Assembly (NCBI RefSeq): GCF_034140825.1
Contig: NC_089037.1
Location: forward strand, 30,957,001-31,021,000
Source of the DNA: Oryza sativa Japonica Group
Lineage: Eukaryota; Streptophyta; Magnoliopsida; Poales; Poaceae
DNA: 64,000 nucleotides
Reading direction: 5' to 3'
Shown: piece after piece, positions 1 through 10,264 of the stretch
Position numbering within the stretch: the first letter of the stretch is position 1
How the letters are laid out: each line of letters begins with the position of its first letter
Program-made: the position numbers and the translations under genes
The notes under the pieces: generated by a model
What the model saw: only the letters and a program-made list of their open reading frames with translations
What the model was told of the DNA's origin: nothing
The model's database searches: none

Positions 1-247
1 AGAGAGTATAAAATGTTCACATTTTCGTCCTCCGTACTAGCATCTACAACATGATTAGCTAGATATATAGGCATGTAGAACGCGCACGTTACAACTTTCG
101 CTTCTTAATTGTTGAACCGATCCGCAACGTACGTAACGCATTGTAGCTGCACATGAGCACATCACGACCTTTCGCCGTCACAGAGAGCACTGCTGGAAAC
201 ATGGAATTCTATGCGTGCTCGCTGCTAACCTCTACCTACTTTCCCCC

Positions 248-255
248 TATATATA
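248..255 (+). promoter_or_regulatory. TATA box of the first Pin2-type gene
   Basis: An alternating TATATATA stretch lies 113 bases before the ATG at 361. The expected start of transcription would be about 275-290, leaving a 5' leader of about 75 bases. Seen in sequence; promoter role inferred from position. Confidence 0.5.
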
Positions 256-360
256 CAAACCCCCTATAACATGGAGTACAGCGGATCACGAGCATCAAAT
301 CAATACACAACTACAAATAGCACATTGATCAAATAGAGACAAGAAGCTAGAGAAAGAAGA

Positions 361-874
361 ATGGCATCCATGAAGCTCTCCCTCGCCGTCGTCTTCCTCC
401 TCTCTGGTAAGCTACTGGCTAGCCATGAACAAAGTACTACTCCTCCACTACTGGGCGGATCCAGGAACGGTGGGGTCTCGAGTCCCCACTACTGACGCGA
501 GTTTTACGAAAACCTTAAAAAAAAACCTCACTAAAATTTTTTGCTATACGTAGATGGAAAGGGGATGTAGATTTTTTGCTATCTCTTATTAGATCCGCCA
601 CTAAACCAGTCACCCCCGGATCGTTTCTGAATCCAACCTTTTCTTTCTTTGCTCTTTTGGTATGAGAGCAGCGGTGGTGGTGATGAGCGCCATGGGCGGC
701 GCGGAGGAGGCGAGGTGCTCGGTGGTGTGCATCCAGGGAGGCTACATCACCTGCGACAACTACCCGTACCAGAAGCTGGACGGCTGCGCCTGCGAGTGCG
801 CGCCCAAGGACGGCCAGAACTGCGTCCTCCACCTCGAGCACGGCCCGCCCTCCAACTGCCCGCCTCAGGCCTAA
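361..874 (+). CDS. Pin2-type (potato inhibitor II-like) secreted cysteine-rich peptide, copy 1
   Basis: Two exons, 361-406 and 672-874, give 82 residues. The intron is GT-AG in phase 1, the same position as in the two following copies. An acceptor at 669 instead of 672 would add one residue. Exon 1 encodes a hydrophobic signal peptide, so the product should be secreted. The mature part has eight cysteines in the order Cx3C, x7, C, x10, CxCxC, x7, C, x11, C. This matches the potato inhibitor II family of serine-protease inhibitors, usually wound or defence proteins, but the central cluster is CxCxC rather than CxCC. A polyadenylation-like AATAAA is at 1031-1036. It is the first of a three-gene tandem array. 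Inhibitory activity is inferred from the family only, and the reactive-site residue is not obvious. Confidence 0.75.
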
Positions 875-1740
875 CTAAGCCTAGTTAACTTAAGTAACCG
901 GGGAGATGTGATCAGATCGATGATGATCCATTTCCAGAATTAATTCTCTACTACTGTTGATGTGTGTGTTACTATGTAATTCTTGTGTTCGTGTTCGTGA
1001 GATGGGATAAATTTGGTTGTTGAATAATGGAATAAATGGATATATTGTGTGTCGCTGTTGTATACAGTGTATGAGTGTGTGACTGTGTGTGAGTGTGTCA
1101 TGACTTTTGTGTGTGAACCCCACCAAGCTGGACTGACTTTTGAGTGATCGTCAAACCCGTTGTTACATGATGCCGATATCTCGTGGATGCAAATTAAAGG
1201 ATAATCAGCTTTACTCTAGTGGATGCATGCCGGATTAGACCTACATTACCATTCGAGCAACAACTTTCCACTGCTAATGAAGAATTGAAGATCAATGCGA
1301 ATTCTGCTGGACTTTCGTACGTACGTACTACGTGTTCAGCTAGCCGTTCAGAACACCACACGCAGACGAGGCGACGTATAGCAGAGAACTGTAGAGAACG
1401 GCACGTGGCGACATGACCGTCGATCATGTCGCGTGATCCTTCGTCCAGCCCGGCCTAGCGACCACCAGAAGGTACCGATAGTCAGAGAGAGCGGCGGCTA
1501 AGCCGGCTGCCATTAGAATTCGGATTTTACCTCAATTTCTATTGGCAAAATTTTGAAACTATCGTGTGAAATCCTTGTATATAGAAATTACTTTAAAATA
1601 TTAGATATATCAATTTATTAAATTTGTAATAGTTAAAACTTAGCTAACTCGTTTTACATGCGACAAACTTAATCTTTATATTCATCAGTTTCGACTTTCA
1701 ACCGGTCAGTCTCAGCGCTCTTTCTGATCACTGATCACAA
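875..1740. other. Intergenic, 3' UTR of copy 1 and spacer
   Basis: The first 200 bases hold the 3' UTR, including AATAAA at 1031-1036 and a GT-rich stretch near 1040-1110. The rest, to 1740, shows no coding potential that I trust and no clear repeat. Confidence 0.5.
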
Positions 1741-1750
1741 CTTCTCCTCC

Positions 1751-1757
1751 ATATAAG
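1751..1757 (+). promoter_or_regulatory. TATA box of the second Pin2-type gene
   Basis: ATATAAG, 76 bases upstream of the ATG at 1827. Copy 3 has the same ATATAAG core at a similar distance. Confidence 0.5.
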
Positions 1758-1826
1758 TCATCAGGTGAACTGTCCTGTGAAAGTGAAACTCAAATCGCAG
1801 TTCACACACGACGCGTACGGGCACAC

Positions 1827-2198
1827 ATGGCTTCCTCCTCCTCATCATCCAAGAAGCTGTCGCTCACCTTCGTCGTCCTCCTCCTCGCCGGTGAGCACGA
1901 CCCGTACATCAACCTGCTTTTGCATTCGTCTCTGCCTGTGTTTCTCTGACGGTTTAATTTGCTTGGCCGGCCGCGCGATGCAGGGCTCGTGGTGCTCGGC
2001 GAGATGGCCGGGGCCGCGACGGCGGCGGCGGCGGACTGCTCGACGGTGCGCTGCATCCAGGGAGGCTACATCACCTGCAAGAACTACCCGGGGAAGAAGC
2101 TCGACGGGTGCGTCTGCCTGTGCGCGCCCACCGACGGCGAGCGCTGCGTCCTCCACCTCCACGACGGCTCCTCCTACAAGTGTCGCGCGCCCAACTAA
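1827..2198 (+). CDS. Pin2-type secreted cysteine-rich peptide, copy 2
   Basis: Exons 1827-1890 and 1984-2198 give 92 residues, with a phase-1 GT-AG intron at the same place as in copy 1. A serine-rich N-terminus runs into a hydrophobic signal peptide, then an alanine-rich stretch before the first cysteine. The eight cysteines follow Cx4C, x7, C, x10, CxCxC, x7, C, x11, C, close to copy 1. Shared motifs include CIQGGYITC and CVLHL. An AATAAA lies at 2364-2369. A potato inhibitor II-like protease inhibitor or defence peptide is the most likely role. The function is inferred from the fold; the gene structure is read directly. Confidence 0.77.
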
Positions 2199-2374
2199 AC
2201 TAGTACTACAATTGCTGCTGCCCCAGCCTCGCCGGCGTCGCCTTCGCCGCCGCCGCCGCCGCGGCAGCTTTGCTTCTTGTTCAGCGAATGTAGCGCCAGC
2301 TTACCTCACAAGCTGTTGTTATACAACTTCACACCGATAATAATACTGCGGTTCATGGTTCAGAATAAAATTTA

Positions 2375-2819
2375 GAGCTGGTTGGTTTTGGGGCCAAAAT
2401 TTTGGCATGATCTTTTCTAATTCAAATTTCGATAAGTTTTGATGTGTCCAATTTTGACAAAGACAAGGGCTATGTGTGGAATTTGGATTGAAGCCAAAAG
2501 TAGTCTTAGGGTGTGTTTAGTTCACGCTAAAATTTGAAGTTTGGTTAAAATTAAAATGATGTAACGGAAAAGTTGAAAGTTTACGTGTGTAGGAAAATTT
2601 TGATGTGATGAAAAAGTTGAAAGTTTAAATAAAAAGTTTGGAACTAAATAAGGCCTTAAGTTAACTATAGAATTGGGATATTTTTTCTATAGGCTCACCA
2701 AAATTTGGCTTCAATCTGAAAGATACAAAATTGAGATTACAAAATCCAAAAGATACAAAATACTACTGAGATTATCAAATATTGGTAAGACATATTTAGG
2801 CAACAAACCTAATCAGACC
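2375..2819. mobile_element. Tourist-like MITE (outer), interrupted by a second MITE
   Basis: The ends form an imperfect inverted repeat: GAGCTGGTTGG at the left, and the reverse complement of the right end begins GGTCTGATTAGG. Both sides are flanked by TTA (2372-2374 and 2820-2822), the target duplication of Tourist/PIF-Harbinger elements. A second inverted pair (GATTGAAGCCAAA and TTTGGCTTCAATC) brackets the inner insertion at 2509-2655. Non-coding. Confidence 0.6.
2509..2655. mobile_element. Tourist-like MITE (inner, nested)
   Basis: A 147-bp element with terminal inverted repeats (GGGTGTGTTTAGTTC at the left, GGAACTAAATAAGGCC at the right) and a TTA duplication on each side (2506-2508 and 2656-2658). 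It sits inside the older element 2375-2819. Its sequence resembles very common rice Tourist MITEs of the GGCCTTGTTTAGTTCC type. Confidence 0.75.
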
Positions 2820-2822
2820 TTA

Positions 2823-3640
2823 AATTTTTTAGATAATGGTCATTTGATTTGATCGGATATGCGTGCTAGTTTTTCAAAAGAAATGTGGTAGACTTCTCGC
2901 AATGACGACGAGCACCGCTTGAGTGGCTCGGTGGTTCAGGAGGCCAGTGGCGGAGACAGCTCCCGAGCAGGTCGGACGATCACCCAGGTTTTACCATCGA
3001 TACCTCTACTGCCAACTACTGATAATATGTGTAAAAATTAGTTGATCATCGGAAAATACTATTGGTCTCCTGCGCTCAACGGCGTTGCTAACTGCGCCAT
3101 TGTAGGCCGCGTCGGAGAATTATTCTCCGACCCTTAGTTGGGTTCACGCCAACCGTCTGATCAAGAATTTGCGGGTCGAACTGAACCGAAAACGTCGAAA
3201 AACCGTGCTCGGCAACCATGATAGAGATCCTGACCTAACACAGGAATTTTCGGATGCTGCCACCATGTGCTGCCATTGCCAACCGCGGATGGCATTGCGA
3301 GACAGCAATGGTGGCACGTTAGCTGCTTCTAGCTTACGCATTTCTTGGACAAGCAATGGATGCTGCAGAGGATGGTGGCCCCTCACTGCTGCTTCGTCAA
3401 GAAGACGACTGAGCGCAGTATAGCGAATAATTTTATCCGCTACTGTTGGAAATAGAAGACGATTTATTTGACCATGACCATCTTGGATCCAGATTCCAAA
3501 CTTGTAAAATGGATCAGTACGTCTGAAGTCAGAATGAAGAAATGTGAGAACAAAATACAAGCAAGAGAGAGCTGAAATTTCTGAATCCATATCCCTCCCA
3601 CCAAACAAAAATTTCTCCCCCAAAAAACCGGTATTTCTGA
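2823..3640. other. Intergenic, no supported gene
   Basis: Spacer between copies 2 and 3 of the inhibitor array. A long minus-strand open frame (3144-3716) crosses it and overlaps the start of copy 3, but I recognise no domain in it. Confidence 0.4.
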
Positions 3641-3651
3641 CCAAGCCGCCC

Positions 3652-3658
3652 ATATAAG
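3652..3658 (+). promoter_or_regulatory. TATA box of the third Pin2-type gene
   Basis: ATATAAG, 51 bases upstream of the ATG at 3703, in the same relative place as in copy 2. Confidence 0.5.
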
Positions 3659-3702
3659 CTTCAGTACTCCTTGCAGCGAGCATACTGAACAGACAGATCA
3701 CC

Positions 3703-4054
3703 ATGGCTTCCATCAAGCTTGCTCTCCCAATGGCTCTCCTGCTGTGTGGTAGCTACCTCTTCATCATCATCTTCTTCTTCCTCCGGTTCTTCCTCATCGC
3801 TCCCGCGTTCAACCCGTCACAGATGATGTTATTTCTCTGAAATTCTTGCAGGACTCATGGTGATTGGATCCATACAGAGCGCCGAGGCACAAGGGGGGAA
3901 GTTTTGCCCCCAGTTCTGCTACGACGGCCTCGAGTACATGACGTGCCCGTCGACGGGAAGCCAGCACCTGAAACCGGCGTGCAACTGCTGCATCGCCGGC
4001 GAGAAAGGCTGCGTCCTCTACCTGAACAACGGGCAAGTGATAAACTGCACTTGA
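3703..4054 (+). CDS. Pin2-type secreted cysteine-rich peptide, copy 3 (canonical cysteine pattern)
   Basis: Exons 3703-3748 and 3852-4054 give 82 residues, with a phase-1 GT-AG intron after residue 15 as in copies 1 and 2. Residues 1-28 form a signal peptide. The mature peptide has eight cysteines in the order Cx3C, x8, C, x11, CxCC, x6, C, x11, C, with the motifs YMTCPSTG and CNCCIAGEKGC. This is the standard potato inhibitor II spacing, so this copy makes the assignment of the whole cluster firmer. The 3' UTR is partly duplicated and carries two AATAAA signals (4104-4109 and 4180-4185). The inhibited protease is unknown. Confidence 0.8.
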
Positions 4055-4072
4055 AAGTCAGGAGCTGTTGTT

Positions 4073-4196
4073 TCTTCAGTTCTTGCATGGTCACTTGCTG
4101 CTGAATAAATATTCTCCCTGGAAGGCTGGAACTGTCTCTTCAGTTCTTGCATGTTCAGAGAAGATTTGTACTGCTGCAGAATAAATGTCTCCCTGG
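4073..4196 (+). repeat. Tandem duplication in the 3' UTR of inhibitor copy 3
   Basis: The block starting TCTTCAGTTCTTGCATG and ending TCTCCCTGG occurs at 4073-4121 and again at 4137-4196. Each copy includes a GCTGC(A)GAATAAAT polyadenylation-like segment, so two poly(A) sites are likely. Confidence 0.6.
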
Positions 4197-4209
4197 TGTG
4201 ATATATAAT

Positions 4210-6150
4210 ACCATTGGAAAAAATAAAATTCTCGTGGCTACCTCTGGTTTATGAATTCACATTTTCACCGGAAGATAAGACGCAAAGTCACACTGCGTTG
4301 TGGCAGAGTTAAGTTTATAGGAAGCAGATAATGAATGGCAGAACTGCACCACATTTGATTATGCTAGGAACTAACGTCTCAACACAATTGTGTAATATCA
4401 TCATCATCTTTCTACCGACGCCCAAAAGGGCAAAGCTATGCAATACAACATACTGTTACAAAACAAGAAACAGATAAAACACACAGCACTAGTATAAACA
4501 CAACTACAATCCAGAGAGTTTTCCTTCAACGAAATTATTGTAAAGCGTTTCTAACTGATTATGCATCTAGCATAATCAAAACATATAGGAGTATCATACA
4601 TGGGCACATATGGTGATTACCGCCGAAATTAGTTTGTTTAATAATATCCAATTCTTTGATTAAATTTAAATATCTACATCATGTAACTGATACAGTACTG
4701 AAAAGATGTTTCTTTCCCCACCTTGAATTGCTAAACTTTCAGTTGCTTAACTCAAGAGGATGAATTTCACTTTACAGTTCATTTCCATGCATTGAAAAAT
4801 GTTCACAAGCAAAAAGGTGTGTATATTAAATCAACATATCTTGTCAAAAATGGTAAAACAATAAGGATGTTTCCATCAGATCAAAACATTAGTCAGATTA
4901 TGACAGTTAACACAGATCTGATCAATATTCAGCTATCTAACCTATATGAAAGATGATCAGGTCCAGTTGAGTGAGAGTTTAAGCATGACAAGTGGTGTCT
5001 TCAGAATTGGTGGTACACTAACTTTACACACAAAAATGTTGTGACCGCCCATATACACTGCATTTGTAGGCACTCTAATGAAGCTTATCATATGTACGCT
5101 GTACGCAGTGAGCATCAATAATAATTGCAAGTAAAGAGTTTCCATTTCTTTGTCCACAAAAAAACTGCATGACACTTATCTATTTTGTGTATTCACGCCA
5201 CATACAAACTCGGAGATTTCACAGAACTGAGTGATTCTTTCGGGGCTTAAGTAAAGATGGGTTTGGTGCCATCTTGTGACCTGACAAAATATGCAACTGC
5301 CTGAATGCAAAGATGCAAGAGGTAGACAGACTATTCTAATATAAACTATTTGAAGAATGAAGGCTACATAATTCCCCTACTGGCTACTGCTTGCACCATA
5401 TTCCCAGATGATACATTTCATAAGTATTATAAACTATGGAGTACATTAAAGCACTCAAACAATTGTTTCAACCAACTACCCTCTAGATGAAAACCTATGT
5501 TCTAGCTCAAATAGTAACACTGTGTGAAATGATATAAGTTCTTCCCCTGTCATGGCTCGGCCAATGTCCATGACATCCCCTGATACATATACTAATTTCC
5601 ATGACATTGGTAGCTCGGCCAATGTCCATGACATCCCCTGATTCTAGTTCAAATAATAACACTGTGCTAAATGATAAAAATTCTTAAAAACCACACTTCC
5701 CCTGATTGCAACTTCACATATCCTAATTTGCAAAAGAGCTACCCAAACTCCATGTCTTTTCACCACAACTGCAACAATTTAAAACTGCATCATCGATATC
5801 CTCTCTTCAAGAAACATCCTTTCCATTACTGATACATATACTGATAAGTGAAAGACCATTTTTACCAGTATATGATCCCCCCAAAAAAAGCATTATCGCT
5901 ACATTTGATAAGATAGAAACCCACTGTTAATCCGCTAGTTTGCTCTGCTTTCATTAAAAAGATATCTTTGCCGTACAATCAAACAGACAGTCAAGAGACA
6001 GAGCTCAAAGCTCTGGTACTGTACTGAGCCTATGAACACATAGCTCAAAACTCCAAGGTTCAAAAGGAATTTCCACTAACAAATGAGAAAATCCCCATAG
6101 TGAATTTCGTTAATTATTGATTCCTAGGTCTCAAAATTCTCTCTTTTACT
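4210..6150. other. Long AT-rich intergenic region downstream of bL12m
   Basis: No supported coding region on either strand. It presumably includes the 3' UTR of the minus-strand bL12m gene near 6100-6200. A diverged duplication of about 140 bp lies at 5500-5690: the phrase GCTCGGCCAATGTCCATGAC occurs at about 5554 and 5612, and TCAAATAxTAACACTGTG at about 5508 and 5647. Confidence 0.4.
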
Positions 6151-6206
6151 TCATACAAGAAACAGAAACAAATCAAGAAACGAAGCCATACATAGCTCTC
6201 GTGCTC

Positions 6207-6734
6207 TCATTCGAGAACAATCTTGGCGCCAATAGCTCGCATCTTCTCGGCGATGCTCTCCGCCTCCTCCTTGGGGACTCCCGCCTTCAGCACGGCCGGC
6301 GCCTTCTCCACGAGCTCCTTCGCCTCCTTGAGGCCCAGATTCGTGAACGCCCTCAGCTCTTTGATGATCTTGAGCTTCGCGGCGGCGTCGAAGCCCTCCA
6401 GCTTCACGTCGAACGCCATCTTCTCCTCCTTCGCCTTCGCCTCCTCGCCGGCCGCCCCGGTGGCCGCCCCGCCGCCAGCGAGCGGGGCCGCGCCGCCGGT
6501 GAGGATGGCCAGCGGAGGGAGCTGGTCGACGCCGAGGCGGCCGCGGAGGGCGTCGGTGAGGGAGGAGGCCTCGATGAGGGTGAGGCCGCAGATCTCGTCT
6601 ACGAGCGCGGAGACGCGCGGGGTCGGGGTTACGGTTGAGAAGGCGGCGACCGCACCGCCGCCGCCGCCGCCGCCGCCGGCGGACGGGCGGGCGGAGGGGA
6701 GGAGGCGGCGGAGGTGGAGGAGGCGGGAAGCCAT
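6207..6734 (-). CDS. Mitochondrial ribosomal protein bL12m (L7/L12 family)
   Basis: A single-exon, 175-residue frame. The N-terminus is Arg/Ser/Ala-rich with a long glycine run (residues ~1-35), typical of a mitochondrial presequence. Residues ~38-70 match the L12 N-terminal dimerisation domain, followed by an Ala/Gly hinge (~80-100). The C-terminal domain (~105-175) shows the L12 signature: FDVKLEGFDAAAKLKIIKE, GLKEAKELVEKAP and the ending KIVLE. L12 dimers form the ribosomal stalk that recruits translation GTPases, here in the mitochondrial matrix. A telo-box lies immediately upstream of the ATG. A chloroplast homologue is the alternative, but the short Arg-rich leader favours mitochondria. 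Confidence 0.88.
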   Translation of the reverse strand: MASRLLHLRRLLPSARPSAGGGGGGGGAVAAFSTVTPTPRVSALVDEICGLTLIEASSLTDALRGRLGVDQLPPLAILTGGAAPLAGGGAATGAAGEEAKAKEEKMAFDVKLEGFDAAAKLKIIKELRAFTNLGLKEAKELVEKAPAVLKAGVPKEEAESIAEKMRAIGAKIVLE

Positions 6735-6736
6735 TG

Positions 6737-6746
6737 TTAGGGTTTT
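6737..6746 (-). promoter_or_regulatory. Telo-box (AAAACCCTAA) in the leader of bL12m
   Basis: The sequence TTAGGGTTTT on the plus strand reads AAAACCCTAA on the coding strand, three bases before the ATG. Telo-boxes are known to be common in plant ribosomal-protein and translation-related genes. Seen directly; role inferred. Confidence 0.55.
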
Positions 6747-6989
6747 GGGAGGAGAGAGAGGGGTGATGCAGTGGTGTGCCTACTGGAGAAGAAGAGGAGG
6801 GAGTTTGCACGTTTCAATGTTGAAGGAGTATTTTTGTTTTTTCCGCAAACAACACCAGAAGGCGGATTTTGGATATTTAGCCCCATTATGATGAGGAAAA
6901 CTCTGTCATTCCGGTTGGGACTGAGCTGTTTTCTTCTAGATTCGTGTGAAGAAAGCTTCGTTTCAATATGGCCCAAGTCAAATAAGATC

Positions 6990-7780
6990 TATTATACATA
7001 TGAATATTGTTAATTTGTTATTCATTTGAATGCTCGGCTTTGGAGATGAAGTGGATTTAAATTTTAGAAATTGATCCGAGGTTAACTTTAGAACCTTCTT
7101 CGCCACTTCCGTTTTCCGAGAAAAATGTCATATACGTCAAAAACAATATCGAGGGGGCTTGCTGTTGCTGGCAGGGTTAACAATTCCGACGAAAACCAGT
7201 TGAATTCCGCAAAATTTCAAGGTTTCGACGAGGCTCATCCAAATTCAAATTTGAATTGGCAAAAAAGGAAAAATCAAATAAAATCTTATAAATAGTACGC
7301 GAACCTATTGGGATATAAATTTTCGAAAAAATTGATGTATTTCGTGCATTCACTGAAATTTATAGTAGGAAAGAAAAGAATAACGAATTGAAAAAAACGA
7401 AAAAAAAATTCAGTTCACCTCCTTTTCTAGTTACCGATTGAAATTTCGATGATTTCGCTCGGAATTTCACCAAAGCCGACTGGTTTTCGCGAGCTTATCG
7501 GTGAACTCAAAGAATTTGTATTCAAATTTTGGTTTATAAAATTTATTCAGAATCTACCGGCTTTCCATCAGATTTCACGAAAACATCATTCCGGCAGAAC
7601 TCGAAACGGAAGGCAATCTTGAAATCGTAAACCCTGCTTGATGGTACGAAACAGTAGTTGTATACGTAAAAAAATTGGAGAAGCATGAACCAAATAATGT
7701 TTCTTTCATTAATTTCAGCTATCAAATCTCAATCAAATAAAAGAATGGAGTGTACATATATACACTTCACGGAATCAAAT
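6990..7780. other. AT-rich intergenic region
   Basis: No supported gene. The stretch 7090-7560 has repeat-like low complexity (TTCGAAATTT/CCGAAAATT-type words) but no end structure that I can define. Confidence 0.35.
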
Positions 7781-7868
7781 TCCCCTCTTGTGTCAAAAAT
7801 TGTTCCCGGAGAAAAAAAACAATCCTCTCCGAGCAGAAGCTAAGGTCGATCGATCGATTCCTCCTAGC

Positions 7869-8183
7869 TCACGCGACGACGTCGTAGACGACGGCCTGCG
7901 CGGTGTCGAACTCGAAGTCAAACCCCGACGGCGCGGTGGCGCGGAAGCCGCCGAGTTCCTCTCCCGCCGCCGCGAACGGGCGCGCCGCCGTGGCGGACGA
8001 GACCGCGTCGAAGCCGGCCGCCGCCTGCTTGCCCGCAGCGCCGTCCCCGCGGCGGCGGCGGCCGTCGGCCGTCGTCGTCGTCTGCGGCGGCTTGTAGTAC
8101 ATGCGCGCCGTCTGCGGGCAGTGGGAGTGGAACCTCGCCGCGACGCGCACCCCCATGTCCAGCAACTCCACGTACCGCGACAT
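7869..8183 (-). CDS. Small conserved plant protein of unknown function
   Basis: A 104-residue single-exon frame. It starts [20 protein letters not shown] and continues with [14 protein letters not shown] believe this N-terminal block is conserved in short uncharacterised plant proteins, although I cannot name the family. The middle is Thr/Arg/Gly/Ala-rich and looks disordered. The C-terminus ([18 protein letters not shown]) may be a second conserved patch. There is no signal peptide or membrane segment. A minus-strand TATA box is at 8338-8345. Shadow frames overlap because of the high GC content, but this one has the best start context and the non-repetitive N-terminus. Function unknown. Confidence 0.6.
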   Translation of the reverse strand: MSRYVELLDMGVRVAARFHSHCPQTARMYYKPPQTTTTADGRRRRGDGAAGKQAAAGFDAVSSATAARPFAAAGEELGGFRATAPSGFDFEFDTAQAVVYDVVA

Positions 8184-8337
8184 CTCCGACAGCTGCTGCT
8201 GCTGCTTGATATATGATTTTCTTCCAAAGCACGCAAGCGTGGCTCGCTCTCGATCGAATTCTCGAAAAAAAAAATTCTCCGAGCTGCGAGGAGGCGGCGG
8301 AATGGGTGGATTTCTCCTGGGGAAGGGGAAGCGGGGG

Positions 8338-8345
8338 TTATATAC
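8338..8345 (-). promoter_or_regulatory. TATA box of the small unknown gene
   Basis: GTATATAA on the minus strand, about 155 bases upstream of the ATG at 8183, in otherwise GC-rich DNA. Confidence 0.45.
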
Positions 8346-8399
8346 GGTTGGGAGAGGAGAGCTGACTTGGCGGGGAGGGCGTGTGTTTCGCGTGGGTTT

Positions 8400-9100
8400 C
8401 GTGGTGGTTGCTGGGCTTTTCGTTGGCGTGGGTGGGAAGAAGAAGGCGAGACTTGAGTTTAAACGTGCCCCATTTGTCTCTCTCGGTCAGCGCCTCAGCG
8501 GAAGGAGGCAGTTGGTAGCGGTGGTTGCGCTTGCGCGCGCGTGTGGAACGAGCCCCCGGTGGGTGCGGGTTGACGTCGTCGTCGGTGGTGTTGCGCGGCG
8601 ACCACGTAAAAACGGCGGGGTGGGAAGCGTGCGTTTGCTGCCCCTTTTCACCGCTCGGTGGCCGTGGCCCGCCCGTGGCCGGGCGACCGATCGAGGAGGG
8701 TGTGAAAGGAAAAGGCGGAGAACGTGACGGGGCCATAGAGGGAAGGGTGGCGTGAGCCGCGTCTGTGGCGGTGTGTCTGACTGACGCAGTCCGTGTTCTC
8801 TGGATTAATTGACGGGTCGTCTGGCTGGATTAGTGGACTGGTCAGTGACCTTCTCGATCTGTTGGAACGCGATCGCCGGCGCCGCTTGCTCAATCCGCCG
8901 GGGGGCAATTCGTCCCCTGCATATCTAATACGGAGTACTACTACTTCTCGGCCGGTATGACGTTCGCCGACGATTGCGCGGCCGGCAGATGAGAACGCTT
9001 GCCGCGGGCCTGTTTCAGTGGCGGGATTGGAAGAGGGCACTCAGGTGTTGGGTCTGCTTGCCACGGCTCAGCTATACAAGAGCTGCATCTAAAATAAGAA
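8400..9100. other. GC-rich intergenic region
   Basis: Upstream region of the small unknown gene. Several overlapping open frames exist on both strands, but they are GC-driven and none shows a recognisable domain. Confidence 0.35.
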
Positions 9101-9129
9101 TGAACAAAATTTTGAGGAGCTGAATTTAG

Positions 9130-10264
9130 ACTGCTTCACAAAAGGTTGGCTGGCCCGGAAGCAGAGGCGGCGGCTCGGCGGAAGGCAGCTGGGGGCGGCA
9201 GCGGCGGCTCGGCGAGCAGCCTGGGGCGCGGCGGCCGTGTCTTCGGCGGCTAGGGGTGGCGCCCTAGCCCTCTGCTGCTTGTCCTTCCCGGCCGCAGCAG
9301 GGCACGCCCGCCATGTGCACACCATGGGTGCTATTGCCGGCGTGCGGCCTCCTGCTCCATTTTGCTAATGCCGCCCCGGTGGCAAGGCGAGGCGCGGCAG
9401 CCGGGCTACGGGGGCGTTGGTGGTCAGATGGCAGTGCAAAGGGAGCTGGCGGCGGTGAGTCATCTTCCTCGTTGCCGGTCGGCACCCTCACCCTTCCTAG
9501 AGCTCCTCCCCTTCTTTGCGGGGAGTTTCTAGATTGGATTGAGGTGGCTGCTCGTTAACGGGGGAAGCTTAGGGTACCGAAGCAGTGCCACCCAATCCCG
9601 GGTTCTCCTTCAGCTAGATCTGGCGAGGTGGCCGGCGGGTGGTGGAACGGAAGGGTCCTGGGCCAGCTCTTAGGGATGGCGGTTCGACGAAGTCGGCTGA
9701 CGGAGGGGCGTCGGTGTGGTGTGGTGGTAGTCTTGTCGTTGGCAGGACTGGATGACCGGCAGAGGGGCGTCGGTCGGGTGTGGTGGAAGCCATGTGCCGC
9801 CGATGTTTAGATGGTGGATTCGGATGGAGAGACGGACCACGGCGGTAAAGGGTTCCGAGCGAAAGCTTAGCCCAATTCTTTGGGCCAGCAATGGCTACGC
9901 CTTCAAGCGTGGTAACCCTCCTGAGGGCATTGTTGAGGTACCCCTCCCCCCTCGGCAAGAAGCTCTAGGTGAAAACCTTGTCCAGGATTTTGGACGGATG
10001 ATGACGGCGTCTTTTGGCGTCGCGACCCTCATGAGGGCGTTGTTTTAGAGTCTTCGTGTCGTGGTGGTATTATTGGCCCAGTGGCGATCGGTCTCGCATA
10101 GCGATGGTCGGTTCGATGCTTAGCTTCCCTCTCTGTAGCGTGTGTTTGGGCGGTTGGCACATGGTTCGAGGCGTGTGCTCTGGTGCATAAAACTTTTCTT
10201 GTAACTTTTTCTTCCTATCTTAATTACATTGAATGACCTCCTTCGGTCATTCCGGCAAAAAAAA
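9130..10264 (+). mobile_element. Retroposon-like (LINE-type) 3' end with short poly(A)
   Basis: A GC-rich, untranslatable block ends in ACCTCCTTCGGTCATTCCGG followed by an A-run at 10257-10264. It is preceded by phrases such as CTCTAGGTGAAAACC and paired GGCGTC words, which I associate with the 3' regions of plant L1-type retroposons. The left edge is uncertain and no target duplication is clear. No reverse transcriptase is present. Confidence 0.35.

Noticed and set aside
4957-5175. A 72-residue minus-strand frame
   Set aside because: No homology pattern, no promoter features and no splice partners; likely chance in AT-rich spacer.
6117-6891. Plus-strand frames of 173 and 222 residues and a 219-residue minus-strand frame at the bL12m locus
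   Set aside because: Shadows of the bL12m coding sequence; only the 6207-6734 minus frame matches a known family.
9313-10048. Plus-strand frames of 81, 60 and 98 residues
   Set aside because: They lie in the retroposon-like GC-rich block, have no continuity between them and no recognised domain.
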